DNA from: Azospirillum brasilense
Lineage (GTDB): Bacteria > Pseudomonadota > Alphaproteobacteria > Azospirillales > Azospirillaceae
Direction of reading: 5' to 3'
DNA: 64,000 bases
Assembly (NCBI RefSeq): GCF_022023855.1
Contig: NZ_CP059449.1
Location: 434,001-498,000 of the forward strand
Shown one piece after another: positions 16,763 through 26,668 of the stretch. The notes below the pieces were generated by a model. The model saw only the letters and a program-made list of their open reading frames with translations, made no database searches and was not told where the DNA came from. Both the position numbers and the translations under genes were made by a program. Each line of letters begins with the position of its first letter. Position 1 is the first letter of the stretch.

Positions 16763-18633
16763 CGGGCCGGACCGGCATGGACCTTCCGTTACCACCGGCG
16801 CCCGCCGCGCCATCCAAGCCAAGGCACAACGAGCCGAAGCGCAAGCGCACCGCCGTTCCCGACGGACGGCTCTTCCGTTCCTGGGAAAGCTGGGTGGTCT
16901 TCGGGCTGGGGCTGCTGCTGACCGGCCTCGCTTGGTGGCTGCTGGCCGAGCAGAACCACCGGCTGGCCGAGGCGCGTTTCCGCGCGCTCGCCCGCGACCT
17001 GGCGGGCGACGTCACGGCGCGGCTCGACACCTATGAACAGATGCTCCAGGGCGCCGTAGCGATGGTGGACGCCGGCGGCGGGCAGGTCAGCCGCACGGAA
17101 TGGCGGGCCTACGTCACCGGCCTGCATGTGGAGGACCGCTATCCCGGCATCCAAGGCATCGGCTACGCCAAGCGCGTGAAGGCTCTCGACCGGGAGCAGC
17201 ACGAGGCGTCGCTGCACGCCGCCGGCTTCTACAGCTACCGCGTGACGCCGGAGGGGGAGCGGCCCGAATATTTCCCCATCATCTACATCGAGCCCTTCGC
17301 CAGCCGCAACCTGCGGGCCTTCGGCTTCGACATGCACGCCGAGCCAACCCGCCAAGCCGCCATGGAGCGCGCCCGGAGCACCGGCACCGCCGCGGCAACC
17401 GCCCGGCTGCGGCTGGTCCAGGAAACCGAGGAGGACGTGCAGCCCGGCTTCCTCATCTATGTGCCCGTCTACGACCAGGCCCTGCCGCTGACCACCGCCA
17501 ACGACCGGCGCGAGGCGCTGCTGGGCTTCGTCTACAGCCCCTTCCGCGCGCACGACCTGATGCGCAGCATCATGGGCCAGGGCGCGTCCCAACTGCTGGA
17601 CATCCGTGTCCATGACGGGACGGAGGCCACGTCGGACTCCCTGATGTTCGATTCCGCGATCGCCCAGGACGCCGCTTTTCAGGAGGTTCTCTACGTCGAG
17701 GTGTTCGGCCGTCCCTGGACGCTCGTCCTGTCCGGCACCCACGCCTTCGAGGAAAGCGTCGCCAGCGCCACGCCGCGGGCGGTTCTGTTCGCCGGCCTGA
17801 TCATCACCCTGCTTCTGGTCGCCACCGTCAACTCCGTGCTCCAGGACCGCGACCGCATGGCAGAGCTGCGCCGCAGCTACGACGCGCTGGCGCTGGCGCG
17901 GGCCGAGGCGGAGCAGGCCAACGCCGCCAAGTCGCGCTTCCTCGCCGCCGCCAGCCACGACCTGCGCCAGCCGCTCCAGACGCTGGGCATTTATCTGCAC
18001 ATGATCGGCGAACAGGCGGACAGCCCCCGGCTGCGCAAGCTGGTGGACGCCGCCCGCGACGGGTTCGAGGCGACGCAGCGCCTGCTGAACTCGCTGATGG
18101 ACATCGCCACGCTGGAAACCGGCGTGATCAGCCCTCAGCTGTCCGAGCTGGACCTGCCCGTCTTCTTGGAGCGCATCTGCGAGGAAGGCCGGCTGGAGGC
18201 CGCCGGCAAGGGGTTGGGCTTCCGCGTCACCTGCGGCGGCGCCCGCGTGACGACCGACCCGGCGATGCTGGAGCGGATCGTCCGCAACCTGCTGAGCAAC
18301 GCGCTGAAATACACGCCCAGCGGCACCATCCGGGTAACCTGCCGACAGGCGCGCGGATTCACCGCCATCAAGGTGCAGGACACCGGCCCCGGCATCCCGC
18401 AGGACCGGTTGCATCTGATTTTCGAGGACTTCTACCAGATCGGCAATCCGGAGCGCGACCGGCGCAAGGGCCTCGGCCTCGGCCTCGCCACCGTGGCGCG
18501 GCTCAGCCGGCTGCTCGGCTACCGGGTGCGGGTGCTGTCGCGCCCGGGACGCGGCGCCATCTTCCTGGTCGAGATTCCCGACGAGGCGCCCGGCCCCCAC
18601 CAGACCACCGAGACCTTGACGTCCGTGGCCTGA
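16759..18633 (+). CDS. CHASE-domain sensor histidine kinase
   Basis: A 624-residue membrane kinase. TM1 spans about residues 44-64 and TM2 about 341-361, enclosing a periplasmic CHASE sensor domain (GIQGIGYAKRV, PIIYIEPF, and the GFVYSPFRA end). The cytoplasmic part has HisKA with the phosphoacceptor His in AASHDLRQPLQTL near residue 399, then HATPase with N box NLLSNALKYTP, G1 DTGPGIP and G2 GLGLGLATV. It has no receiver domain of its own; the partner is the preceding single-domain regulator, with which it overlaps. CHASE ligands are small molecules of diverse type, so the signal cannot be named. Confidence 0.92.
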   Translation: MTGRTGMDLPLPPAPAAPSKPRHNEPKRKRTAVPDGRLFRSWESWVVFGLGLLLTGLAWWLLAEQNHRLAEARFRALARDLAGDVTARLDTYEQMLQGAVAMVDAGGGQVSRTEWRAYVTGLHVEDRYPGIQGIGYAKRVKALDREQHEASLHAAGFYSYRVTPEGERPEYFPIIYIEPFASRNLRAFGFDMHAEPTRQAAMERARSTGTAAATARLRLVQETEEDVQPGFLIYVPVYDQALPLTTANDRREALLGFVYSPFRAHDLMRSIMGQGASQLLDIRVHDGTEATSDSLMFDSAIAQDAAFQEVLYVEVFGRPWTLVLSGTHAFEESVASATPRAVLFAGLIITLLLVATVNSVLQDRDRMAELRRSYDALALARAEAEQANAAKSRFLAAASHDLRQPLQTLGIYLHMIGEQADSPRLRKLVDAARDGFEATQRLLNSLMDIATLETGVISPQLSELDLPVFLERICEEGRLEAAGKGLGFRVTCGGARVTTDPAMLERIVRNLLSNALKYTPSGTIRVTCRQARGFTAIKVQDTGPGIPQDRLHLIFEDFYQIGNPERDRRKGLGLGLATVARLSRLLGYRVRVLSRPGRGAIFLVEIPDEAPGPHQTTETLTSVA

Positions 18634-18746
18634 CAGCCTCCGGTCCTTTTGGCAATCACCGACGCCACGTAGTCCCGGCACGGTTGGGAACAGCCGCGCC
18701 GGAACCGGTGATCACCGAGTCGGCGATTGCCAAATCCGGGACCGGA

Positions 18747-19211
18747 TCACGCCGTCGCCGGCCGGGCCGACCGGGCGCGCATCAGCATCCACACCGCCGA
18801 CACGCCGGCCAGCTTGGACGCCAGGCTGGCCGCCCAGACCGTCGGATCCCAGATGCCGAGCATGCCGAAGAACAGCGCCGTGTCCACCGGCACCGACAGG
18901 GCGGCGCTGATCCACAGCCGGTCGCGCAGCGGGCGGCGGGTGACGGTGAAGACGCCCCAATCGATCAGCTCCGACACCGCGAAGGCGGTGACGCTGGCCG
19001 TCGCGACGAAGGGGTCGGCCAGCAGGAAGGACAGCAGCGTGGCGGCCAGCATGGCGGCCAGCGACCAGTGGCCGTAACGGACCTGGACCATGTCGCGCAG
19101 GATGAAGATCAACCCGGCCCAGCAGGACCACACCAGATCCAGATGCGGCGCCAGGCTGAAGGCGTAGTTGATGGCGAGTACGCTGCCAATGTAGGCGGCG
19201 AGCCAGAGCAT
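18747..19211 (-). CDS. VUT family membrane protein
   Basis: A 154-residue protein with about five membrane helices, similar to the VUT/YhhQ family (putative queuosine-precursor or vitamin uptake). Recognisable pieces are DLVWSCWAGLIFILRDMVQ and the SVTAFAVSELIDW-x-VFTVTRR loop. It is shorter than the roughly 220 residues of YhhQ itself but fits the short VUT form. The ATG at 19211 has a GGAGGA ribosome site nine bases upstream, which decides the start. The window also holds queC, so a link to queuosine metabolism is possible but not shown. Confidence 0.75.
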   Translation of the reverse strand: MLWLAAYIGSVLAINYAFSLAPHLDLVWSCWAGLIFILRDMVQVRYGHWSLAAMLAATLLSFLLADPFVATASVTAFAVSELIDWGVFTVTRRPLRDRLWISAALSVPVDTALFFGMLGIWDPTVWAASLASKLAGVSAVWMLMRARSARPATA

Positions 19212-19497
19212 GACGGAATCCTCCAAAAGCCACCCGCGGAAATACGGGCGCGAACGACGGCGCCACCCGCGTGAATGCGAGCGCTCCGCAGCGGTCTTGT
19301 AACAGGTTCAGGCCATCGCCGTGAACCCTTGCGTCGTGAACCCGCGGCGCGCCGGTGCGGACGGAGCGCAACCGCCAAGAACGGCTTACCCCCACCTTGG
19401 TTCCCCGAATGCGCCGCCGTTCCTAGCGCGTCCGGACGATGCCCCGGCGCGTTCGTTCGGAGAGGCGAGACGAAAGAGACCCCGAAAGGTGAGGGCG

Positions 19498-20721
19498 ATG
19501 ACGGCGGCGGGCGTATCAATTGGAATGGGCGGCACACGGGATCACGCGCTGGACGCGGCGCGCAGCCTGCTGATGATCCTCGGCGTGCCCTACCACGCGG
19601 CGCTGATCTACACGCCGGGCTACGACTGGGTGATGAACTCGCCCGACGGCATCGCCTGGATCGGGCTGTTCGCGGATTTCATCCACAGCTTCCGCATGCC
19701 CGCCTTCTTCCTGATCTCCGGCCTGCTGATCACCCACAGCCTGCGCCGGCACGGACCGCGGGCGGTGCTGACCTCGCGCGCCTCGCGGCTGCTGGTGCCG
19801 CTCGTCGCCATGGCGGCGACGTTGAACGTCGCGCAGTTGTGGATGGAAAGCCGCGCGGTCGACCCCGGCCTGGCCGCGGGGGAGTTCCTCACCCAGACCA
19901 TCCCCGCGGCCTTCTGGAGCGGCGGGCTCGTCTATCACCTGTGGTTCCTGGTCGAGCTGTTCATCAGCGTGCTGGCGCTCTGCCTCACCTACCCGCTGCT
20001 GGTTGCGCTGCACCGGCGGATGGCGGAGCGCGCGCCGGGGCTGGCCCGCTGGCTGGCCGATCCGCCGGACTGGCTGCCACCGCTCCTGCTCAGCCTCGTC
20101 ATGATGGGGGTGCTGGGCTTCGACAACATCTCCGACCGGCTGGTGATGCCGCTGGTGCCGACCAACTCCACGGCGGTGAGCATCGTCACCTCGGCGGGCT
20201 TCTTCGCGGTCGGGGTGCTGATCGCCCATTGGCCGGGCGGCGCCGCGCGCTACGCCAAGGCGAGTTGGGGGGTGGCGCTGACCTATCTGGTCTGCTTCAC
20301 CATCCACATCGGCATGGTCGGCGTGGAAAAGCCCATGCCGGTGCGCTTTCTCGACGAGGCGTTGCGCGCCGTCGCCGCCTGGTCGGCCTTCCGCTTCGTC
20401 CTCGGCCTGACGCAGTCCTTCTTCTCGGCGGAGAGCCGCCGGGTGCGTGCGCTGTCGCAGGCCTCCTACACGATCTACCTGCTGCACCATCTGGTGGTCA
20501 TGGCCGCCGGCTTCGCCCTGCTGGCCGTCACCGCGCCGCCGCTGCTGGAGTTCGCCGCGATCACCACGGTCGGCCTGTTCGTGCCGCTGGCGGTCCATCA
20601 CGGGCTGGTGCGCCGCTCGCCGGCGCTACGCTTCCTGATGAACGGCGTCCCGCTGGGGGAAGCGAAAAAGCAAAGCGGTCCGGCGCGCAGCCGCGAGGCG
20701 ATGGCGCGCCGGACCGGTTAG
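19498..20721 (+). CDS. acyltransferase family 3 membrane protein
   Basis: A 407-residue protein with about ten membrane helices. The N-terminus has DAARSLLMILGVPYHAAL, and a FRMPAFFLISGLLI segment follows near residue 60, both diagnostic of the acyltransferase-3 family (OafA/OpgC-like). A late SYTIYLLHHLVV block is the usual C-terminal family mark. Such enzymes O-acylate exported polysaccharides or glucans at the inner membrane. The ATG at 19498 follows AAAGGTGAGGG. The 3' end contains a long inverted repeat that probably serves as terminator for the convergent cysS gene. Confidence 0.85.
   Translation: MTAAGVSIGMGGTRDHALDAARSLLMILGVPYHAALIYTPGYDWVMNSPDGIAWIGLFADFIHSFRMPAFFLISGLLITHSLRRHGPRAVLTSRASRLLVPLVAMAATLNVAQLWMESRAVDPGLAAGEFLTQTIPAAFWSGGLVYHLWFLVELFISVLALCLTYPLLVALHRRMAERAPGLARWLADPPDWLPPLLLSLVMMGVLGFDNISDRLVMPLVPTNSTAVSIVTSAGFFAVGVLIAHWPGGAARYAKASWGVALTYLVCFTIHIGMVGVEKPMPVRFLDEALRAVAAWSAFRFVLGLTQSFFSAESRRVRALSQASYTIYLLHHLVVMAAGFALLAVTAPPLLEFAAITTVGLFVPLAVHHGLVRRSPALRFLMNGVPLGEAKKQSGPARSREAMARRTG
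20677..20715 (-). terminator. terminator hairpin of cysS inside the acyltransferase 3' end
   Basis: Perfect 12-bp arms (GGTCCGGCGCGC at 20677-20688 and GCGCGCCGGACC at 20704-20715). On the minus strand the hairpin is followed by GCTTTGCTTTTTCG, a T-rich tail, so it fits termination of cysS transcripts while lying in the coding end of the opposite gene. Confidence 0.65.
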
Positions 20722-20725
20722 AGCG

Positions 20726-22099
20726 TTACGCCCGCTTCCAGGTCGTGCCTTGCGGGCCGTCCTCCAGGACGATGCCGAGGTCGGCCAGCTCCTTGCGGAT
20801 GCGGTCGGCCTCCGCGTAGTTCTTGGCCTTGCGGGCGGCCAGTCGGTCGTCGATGCGCTGCTGGATGTCGGCGTCCGAGAGGGCAGCGGCCCCCTTCGGC
20901 GCCCAGCGGAACCATGCCTCCGGATCCTGCTGGAGCAGGCCCAGCGCCTCCCCGGCGGCGCGCAGCGCGCCCTTGGCGGCGGCCTTTCCCGCCTCTCCCG
21001 TCGCCTTGTTCACCGCCGAAGCAAGCTCATGCAGGTGGGAGATGGCGAGCGGGCTGTTGAGATCGTCCTCCAGCGCGGCCAACACGTCGAACGGCAGTTC
21101 GGCGTCCGCCGGGGCGGGCTCGCCGCGCAGCGCCTGATACCAGCGGTCGAGCGTCGCCTTGGACTGCTTCAGCCCCTCGCGGGTGAAGTCCAGCGGCTGG
21201 CGGTAGTGCGCGCTCAGCAGCGTCAGGCGGATGGCCTCGCCGGGGAATTCGTCCAGCAGATCGTGCACGGTGAAGAAGTTGCCCAGCGACTTGGACATCT
21301 TCTCGCCCTCGACGGTCACGAAGCCGTTGTGGACCCAGTAACGGGCCAGCGGCTCGCCGCCGTGGGCGCAGCGACTCTGGGCGATCTCGTTCTCATGGTG
21401 CGGGAAGATCAGGTCCAGCCCGCCGCCGTGGATGTCGAAGGTGACGCCTAGATGCTCCTTGGCCATGGCCGAGCATTCGATGTGCCAGCCGGGCCGGCCG
21501 CGGCCCCACGGGCTGTCCCAACCGGGCTGGTCGGCGGCGCTCGGCTTCCACAGCACGAAGTCGGAGGAGTCGCGCTTGTAGGGGGCGACCTCGACGCGGG
21601 CGCCGGCGATCATCTCGTCCAGCGAGCGGCGGGAGAGCTGCCCGTATTCCGCCATCGACGGCACGGAGAACAGCACGTGCCCTTCCGCGGCGTAGGCGTG
21701 GCCCCGCTCGATCAGCAGCCCGATCAGCGCGACCATGTGCGAGATGTGGTGCGTGGCGCGCGGCTCGATGGTCGGGCGCAGCGCGTTCAGCGCGTCCATG
21801 TCGGCGTGGTAGAGGTCCGCGGTGCGCTTGGTCAGCGCCTCGATCGGCTCCCCGCTGTCGCGCGAGCGGTCGATGATTTTGTCGTCCACGTCGGTGATGT
21901 TGCGGACGTAGGTCACCGCCGGGTACAGCCGTTGCAACAGCCGGAACAGCAGGTCGAACACCACCACCGGGCGGGCGTTGCCGATGTGCGCGGTGTCGTA
22001 GACCGTGGGTCCACACACATACATGCCCACCCGGTCCGGACTCATCGGCTCGAAGCGTTCCTTGCGGCGGGTCAGCGTGTTGTAGAGGTCCAGCGGCAC
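20726..22099 (-). CDS. cysS: cysteinyl-tRNA synthetase
   Basis: A 457-residue class I aminoacyl-tRNA synthetase. The HIGH motif appears as HIGN in [17 protein letters not shown], which also carries the first zinc-binding Cys. The KMSKS motif is intact in [11 protein letters not shown], and zinc ligands lie in MAKEHLG/ECSAM and HHENEIAQS. Length is normal. It is 34 bases downstream of gltX in the same orientation, and the two probably share a promoter in the gltX-ipdC gap. This gltX-cysS pair next to ipdC is known from A. brasilense. Confidence 0.97.
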   Translation of the reverse strand: MPLDLYNTLTRRKERFEPMSPDRVGMYVCGPTVYDTAHIGNARPVVVFDLLFRLLQRLYPAVTYVRNITDVDDKIIDRSRDSGEPIEALTKRTADLYHADMDALNALRPTIEPRATHHISHMVALIGLLIERGHAYAAEGHVLFSVPSMAEYGQLSRRSLDEMIAGARVEVAPYKRDSSDFVLWKPSAADQPGWDSPWGRGRPGWHIECSAMAKEHLGVTFDIHGGGLDLIFPHHENEIAQSRCAHGGEPLARYWVHNGFVTVEGEKMSKSLGNFFTVHDLLDEFPGEAIRLTLLSAHYRQPLDFTREGLKQSKATLDRWYQALRGEPAPADAELPFDVLAALEDDLNSPLAISHLHELASAVNKATGEAGKAAAKGALRAAGEALGLLQQDPEAWFRWAPKGAAALSDADIQQRIDDRLAARKAKNYAEADRIRKELADLGIVLEDGPQGTTWKRA

Positions 22100-22133
22100 G
22101 GCGCCATGTCTCCTGTATGGGGTCTTCGAGATC

Positions 22134-23477
22134 TTACGCGGTCTCTCCCGCGAGGCGTTTTTGCGCGCGGGTTCGGCCGATCAGGGGTAGCAGGTTCTTC
22201 AATTCCGGTCCATGGTCCCGCCCGGTGAGGGCGCGGCGCAGGGGGAGGAACAAATCCTTGCCCTTCCGGCCCGTCTTCGCCTTCACCGCACCCGTCCAGG
22301 TGCCCCAGGTGGAGAGGTCCCACGGCTCCTCCGGCAGCAGGGCCGCCGCCTCGGCCAGGAAGGCGGGATCGTCCGCCACCGGGGCGACCGGCGCGTAAGT
22401 CACCGCCCACCAGTCGCGGGCCTCGGCGACGCGCGACAGGTTGGGGCGCACCGCCTCCCAGAAGGCGGCGTCGGCCTCCGCCAGGCCGAGCGCGGCCAGT
22501 TCCCCGGACACCCGCTCGAAGGGCAGCAGGTGGAGGATGCGGGCGTTCAGCCGCAGCAGCTCCTCCGGGTCGAACTTCGGGGTGGCGCGGGACACCTTGG
22601 CGATGTCGAACTCGGCCACCAGCTCGTCCAGCGTCAGCCGCGGCTCGATGGCGTCGGAGGTGCCGAGCTTGGCGAGCAGGCTGGCCAGCGCCATCGGCTC
22701 GATCCCCTCCTCCTCGCGCAAGCTGGCCACCGACAAGCTGCCCAGCCGTTTGGACAGGCCCTGTCCCGCCGCGTCGGTCAGCAGCGGCAGATGGGCGAAG
22801 ACCGGGACCGCTCCACCAACCGCTTCGAAGATCTGGATCTGCACCGCCGTGTTGGCGACGTGATCCTCGCCCCGGATGACGTGGGTGATGGCGAGGTCGG
22901 CGTCGTCCACCACGCTGGTCAGCGTGTAGAGCGGGCGCCCGTCCTCGCGGATCAGCACGGGATCGCTGAGAGCGGTCCCCTCGAAATGCACCGGCCCGCG
23001 CACGAGGTCGGTCCATTCGACCGGCGTGTGCTCCAGCTTGAAGCGCCAGTGCGGCTTGCGCCCCTCCGATTCGAGGCGGGCGCGGTCGGCGTCGCCCAGG
23101 CGGAGCGCCGCGCGGTCGTAGATCGGCGGACGGCCTTGCGACACGAGGCTGGCGCGCTTGAGGTTCAGTTCCTCCGGCGTCTCGTAGCAGGGGTAGAGCC
23201 GCCCGCTGGCCTTCAGCGCCGCGGCCACCTCGTCATAGCGGCCATAGCGGTCGCTTTCCCGCGCGAAACGGTCCCAGGTCAGACCGAGCCAGGTCAGGTC
23301 CCGCTCGATCCCCTCCGCATATTCCGGCTTGGAGCGCTCCTCGTCGGTGTCGTCGAGGCGCAGCAGGAAATTGCCGCCCGCCTTGCGCGCGAACAGCCAG
23401 TTGACCAGCGCGAGGCGCACATTGCCGACATGGAGGAGACCGGTCGGGCTGGGGGCGAAGCGGACGGCGACGGACAT
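22134..23477 (-). CDS. gltX: glutamyl-tRNA synthetase
   Basis: A 447-residue class I synthetase. The start at ATG 23477 gives [19 protein letters not shown] with an HVGN version of HIGH. The KMSKS motif is replaced by GLSKRLGS, common in alphaproteobacterial GluRS. Alphaproteobacteria often carry two GluRS paralogs, one of which charges tRNA-Gln for the amidotransferase route; which one this is cannot be told from sequence alone. It is followed by cysS and is divergent from ipdC across a 275-bp region. Confidence 0.95.
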   Translation of the reverse strand: MSVAVRFAPSPTGLLHVGNVRLALVNWLFARKAGGNFLLRLDDTDEERSKPEYAEGIERDLTWLGLTWDRFARESDRYGRYDEVAAALKASGRLYPCYETPEELNLKRASLVSQGRPPIYDRAALRLGDADRARLESEGRKPHWRFKLEHTPVEWTDLVRGPVHFEGTALSDPVLIREDGRPLYTLTSVVDDADLAITHVIRGEDHVANTAVQIQIFEAVGGAVPVFAHLPLLTDAAGQGLSKRLGSLSVASLREEEGIEPMALASLLAKLGTSDAIEPRLTLDELVAEFDIAKVSRATPKFDPEELLRLNARILHLLPFERVSGELAALGLAEADAAFWEAVRPNLSRVAEARDWWAVTYAPVAPVADDPAFLAEAAALLPEEPWDLSTWGTWTGAVKAKTGRKGKDLFLPLRRALTGRDHGPELKNLLPLIGRTRAQKRLAGETA

Positions 23478-23647
23478 GCGGGCATCATTCGAAAGTCGGG
23501 AACAGGGCGGCAGTCGTAGCACGCCGCGCGCCGGTCCGAAAGACGCCCATCGGACGCCAAGGGAGGCGCCAAGGGGGACGCCCCAGGGCCTATCGCCTTT
23601 GGCGACAAATCCTTGTCCCACTCCTCCACAATTTCCGGCGCAAACGG

Positions 23648-23703
23648 ATTGTTTCGAATGAAACAATTCTTGCGCGGAGCGGTGGCGGAGGCGATGCTGT
23701 CCC
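23648..23703 (+). promoter_or_regulatory. ipdC auxin-responsive promoter elements
   Basis: A perfect palindrome with 8-bp arms, ATTGTTTC and GAAACAAT, around GAAT lies at 23648-23667. A TGTCCC box lies at 23698-23703. Both match the elements described for the IAA-inducible A. brasilense ipdC promoter; TGTCCC resembles a plant auxin response element. They end 50 bases before the ipdC ATG. Confidence 0.85.
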
Positions 23704-23752
23704 CCTGTGCGGGTTTTCGACCCGCAAAACCAATTGGAACGGGAGAGCGGCC

Positions 23753-25390
23753 ATGAAGCTGGCCGAAGCCCTGCTGCGCGCGCTGAAGGATCGCGGCGCA
23801 CAGGCCATGTTCGGGATTCCGGGCGATTTCGCCCTGCCCTTCTTCAAGGTGGCGGAGGAAACGCAGATCCTGCCGCTCCACACGCTGAGCCACGAGCCAG
23901 CGGTCGGCTTCGCGGCGGACGCGGCGGCGCGCTACAGCGCGACGCTGGGGGTGGCGGCGGTCACCTACGGGGCGGGCGCCTTCAACATGGTGAACGCGGT
24001 GGCCGGCGCCTACGCCGAGAAGTCGCCGGTCGTCGTCATCTCCGGCGCGCCGGGCACGACGGAGGGCAACGCCGGCCTGCTGCTGCACCACCAGGGCCGC
24101 ACGCTGGACACGCAGTTCCAGGTGTTCAAGGAGATCACCGTCGCCCAGGCCCGGCTGGACGACCCGGCCAAGGCCCCGGCGGAGATCGCCCGCGTGCTGG
24201 GAGCCGCCCGCGCCCTGTCGCGCCCGGTCTATCTGGAAATCCCCCGCAACATGGTCAACGCCGAGGTCGAGCCGGTGGGCGACGACCCCGCCTGGCCGGT
24301 GGACCGCGACGCGCTCGCCGCCTGCGCGGACGAGGTGCTGGCGGCCATGCGCGCGGCCACGTCGCCGGTGCTGATGGTCTGCGTCGAGGTCCGCCGCTAC
24401 GGGCTGGAGGCCAAGGTGGCGGAACTGGCGCAGCGGCTGGGCGTGCCGGTGGTGACCACCTTCATGGGACGCGGCCTGCTGGCCGACGCACCAACCCCGC
24501 CGCTCGGCACCTACATCGGCGTCGCCGGCGACGCGGAGATCACCCGGCTGGTCGAGGAGTCGGACGGTCTGTTCCTGCTCGGCGCCATCCTCAGCGACAC
24601 CAACTTCGCGGTGTCCCAGCGCAAGATCGACCTGCGCAAGACCATCCACGCCTTCGACCGGGCGGTGACGCTGGGCTATCACACCTACGCCGACATCCCG
24701 CTGGGCGGGCTGGTGGACGCGCTGCTGGAGCGGCTGCCGCCGTCCGACCGCACGACCCGTGGCAAGGAACCCCACGCCTACCCGACCGGTCTTCAGGCGG
24801 ACGGCGAGCCGATCGCCCCGATGGACATCGCCCGCGCTGTCAACGACCGCGTCCGCGCCGGGCAGGAGCCGCTGCTGATCGCCGCGGACATGGGCGACTG
24901 CCTGTTCACCGCCATGGACATGATCGACGCCGGGCTGATGGCGCCTGGCTACTACGCGGGCATGGGCTTCGGCGTGCCGGCGGGCATCGGGGCGCAGTGC
25001 GTGTCGGGCGGCAAGCGCATCCTGACCGTGGTCGGCGACGGCGCCTTCCAGATGACCGGGTGGGAGCTTGGCAACTGCCGACGGCTTGGCATCGACCCCA
25101 TCGTGATCCTGTTCAACAACGCCAGTTGGGAGATGCTGCGCACCTTCCAGCCCGAATCCGCCTTCAATGACCTGGACGACTGGCGGTTCGCCGACATGGC
25201 GGCGGGCATGGGCGGCGACGGCGTCCGCGTGCGCACGCGGGCGGAACTGAAGGCGGCGCTGGACAAGGCCTTCGCCACGCGCGGGCGCTTCCAGCTGATC
25301 GAGGCGATGATCCCCCGCGGCGTGCTGTCCGACACGCTGGCCCGATTCGTCCAGGGGCAGAAGCGACTGCACGCCGCGCCCAGGGAGTAG
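23753..25390 (+). CDS. ipdC: indole-3-pyruvate / phenylpyruvate decarboxylase
   Basis: A 545-residue thiamine-diphosphate-dependent decarboxylase, the key enzyme of indole-3-acetic acid synthesis by the indole-3-pyruvate route. The length and sequence fit A. brasilense IpdC. The cofactor-activating Glu is E48 in LSHEPAV, the N-terminal loop is FGIPGDF, and the GDG...NN thiamine-pyrophosphate motif runs from [15 protein letters not shown] to ILFNNASWE. The enzyme also acts on phenylpyruvate. It has its own promoter with auxin-type elements. No iaaC gene follows, unlike the Sp245 arrangement, so the gene is probably monocistronic. Confidence 0.97.
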   Translation: MKLAEALLRALKDRGAQAMFGIPGDFALPFFKVAEETQILPLHTLSHEPAVGFAADAAARYSATLGVAAVTYGAGAFNMVNAVAGAYAEKSPVVVISGAPGTTEGNAGLLLHHQGRTLDTQFQVFKEITVAQARLDDPAKAPAEIARVLGAARALSRPVYLEIPRNMVNAEVEPVGDDPAWPVDRDALAACADEVLAAMRAATSPVLMVCVEVRRYGLEAKVAELAQRLGVPVVTTFMGRGLLADAPTPPLGTYIGVAGDAEITRLVEESDGLFLLGAILSDTNFAVSQRKIDLRKTIHAFDRAVTLGYHTYADIPLGGLVDALLERLPPSDRTTRGKEPHAYPTGLQADGEPIAPMDIARAVNDRVRAGQEPLLIAADMGDCLFTAMDMIDAGLMAPGYYAGMGFGVPAGIGAQCVSGGKRILTVVGDGAFQMTGWELGNCRRLGIDPIVILFNNASWEMLRTFQPESAFNDLDDWRFADMAAGMGGDGVRVRTRAELKAALDKAFATRGRFQLIEAMIPRGVLSDTLARFVQGQKRLHAAPRE

Positions 25391-25592
25391 GCGCGGGCGC
25401 CGCGTCCGCAGGCTGGCGGCCAGCCACCCAACGATCGGGCTGGCCCGCTAAGCCGTTGTCGCGCTTGCGCTGGAGCGAGGTGCCGAAGCGAAATACCCCC
25501 TTCGGCACCGCCGCGGCGCAACAATTCGTTAACCATAAAAGCCCACCCTGTCCCTGCTTTCGGGCGGAATTGATTCAGGGACGAGGACGGCG

Positions 25593-26162
25593 ATGACCTG
25601 CATTGTTGGCTTGGTGGACGGCGATCGTGTGTGGATGGGCGGTGACAGCGCGGGCGTGAACGGCCTGGACATCACCGTGCGCGCGGACACCAAGGTGTTC
25701 CGCAACGCCGACCTGCTGATCGGCTTCACCAGCAGCTTCCGCATGGGCCAGCTTCTGCATTACCGGCTGGAGCCGCCGCACCGCGACCCCGAGGCCGACG
25801 TCTTCCGCTACATGGTCGTCGATTTCGTGGACGCCGTGCGCGGCTGCCTGAAGGACGGCGGCTACGCCCACCGCTCCAACGACGTGGAGACCGGCGGCAC
25901 CTTCATGGTCGGGTACGAAGGACGCCTCTTCTCCATCCAGTCCGACTATCAGGTGGGCGAGGCGGTGCGCGGCTATCACGCCATCGGCTGCGGATCTGAC
26001 TACGCGCTGGGCTCGCTCGCCTCCACGGTCGGCCTGCCGGCGGAGGAGCGGGTGCTGAAGGCCCTGGAATGCGCCGAGCTGTTCAGCGGCGGCGTGCGCG
26101 CGCCCTTCACCATCCAGTCGATGGTCCGCCGCCCGCATCTAGCGTTGACCGAAGCCGCATAA
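25593..26162 (+). CDS. proteasome/HslV-like Ntn hydrolase family protein
   Basis: A 189-residue protein that begins MTCIVGLVDGDRVWMGGDSAG. If the initiator Met is removed, Thr2 becomes an N-terminal Thr, and Asp18 (GGDS) and Lys34 (ADTKVF) fall exactly at proteasome positions Asp17 and Lys33 counted from that Thr. The C-terminal half has AIGCGSDYALGSL, like the GSG-x-Y-A-L-GA element of proteasome beta subunits. It is therefore probably an N-terminal-nucleophile peptidase or a relative. No ATPase partner is adjacent. It is not HslV itself. The substrate is unknown. Confidence 0.7.
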   Translation: MTCIVGLVDGDRVWMGGDSAGVNGLDITVRADTKVFRNADLLIGFTSSFRMGQLLHYRLEPPHRDPEADVFRYMVVDFVDAVRGCLKDGGYAHRSNDVETGGTFMVGYEGRLFSIQSDYQVGEAVRGYHAIGCGSDYALGSLASTVGLPAEERVLKALECAELFSGGVRAPFTIQSMVRRPHLALTEAA

Positions 26163-26180
26163 AGCCACAACAAAATTAAG

Positions 26181-26224
26181 GACTTCCCGCGCCGTTTTCG
26201 CCATCCGGCAAGACGGCGCGAAGT
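26181..26224. other. hairpin after the Ntn hydrolase gene
   Basis: ACTTC-CC-GCGCCGT pairs with ACGGCGC-GAAGT around a 17-base loop. There is no T run, so it could be a factor-dependent terminator or mRNA-stabilising structure. Confidence 0.45.
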
Positions 26225-26319
26225 CGTGCCCGCACCGCGGCAAACTGTGTTATAGGGACGCCGCTCCGTCCCAAAGAGATGGAGAACAAAAAGACCATAA
26301 ATACAGTGGGTGCTAGAGA

Positions 26320-26559
26320 ATGGTGGACCAAACTGTTGGTGATGCGGATCGTTTGATTGGCGAAGATTCGCGTGATGTCTCGGGCTTGGTGCATGGCCTG
26401 CCGGCTTACTGCAATTCGCCTTACTTCGTGTTTCCAGCGCTGATCCTTCTGCTGATCATGCCACTGTCGATCATTTTCCACCCGTCCTGGATCGTTCCGC
26501 TGGCCGAACTGTACGCGGTCGGCATGATGGTGACGATCATCCGCCTGACGCGCGGGTGA
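26320..26559 (+). CDS. small hypothetical membrane protein
   Basis: A 79-residue protein with a hydrophilic N-terminus (about residues 1-30) and two hydrophobic helices (about 36-52 and 58-75) joined by a short HPSW turn. It ends in the basic RLTRG. No family is recognised. It stands alone between the Ntn hydrolase and nadE, followed at once by a palindromic repeat. Confidence 0.6.
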   Translation: MVDQTVGDADRLIGEDSRDVSGLVHGLPAYCNSPYFVFPALILLLIMPLSIIFHPSWIVPLAELYAVGMMVTIIRLTRG

Positions 26560-26570
26560 ACTGCGGGTCT

Positions 26571-26646
26571 TGCCCCCACCCTTCCCATGCTGCGCATGGG
26601 CCCCTTCCCTCCCCTGCGAAGCGGGGGAGGGTTAGGGAGGGGGCAA
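26571..26646. repeat. dispersed GC-rich palindromic repeat (REP-like), copy 2
   Basis: A 76-bp shorter version of the element at 5948-6060. The same TGCCCCCACCCTTCCC start, CCTGCGAAGCGGGGGAGGGTTAGGG core and GGGGGCA end are present. It lies in the gap between a small membrane protein gene and the 3' end of nadE and may act as a transcript end structure for both. Confidence 0.8.
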
Positions 26647-26668
26647 TGCGCTTTACTCCCTCAACACC

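Noticed and set aside
23294-25372. Long minus-strand open frame (692 codons) opposite ipdC
   Set aside because: Antisense shadow of ipdC with low-complexity composition; ipdC is a well-supported gene with promoter elements.
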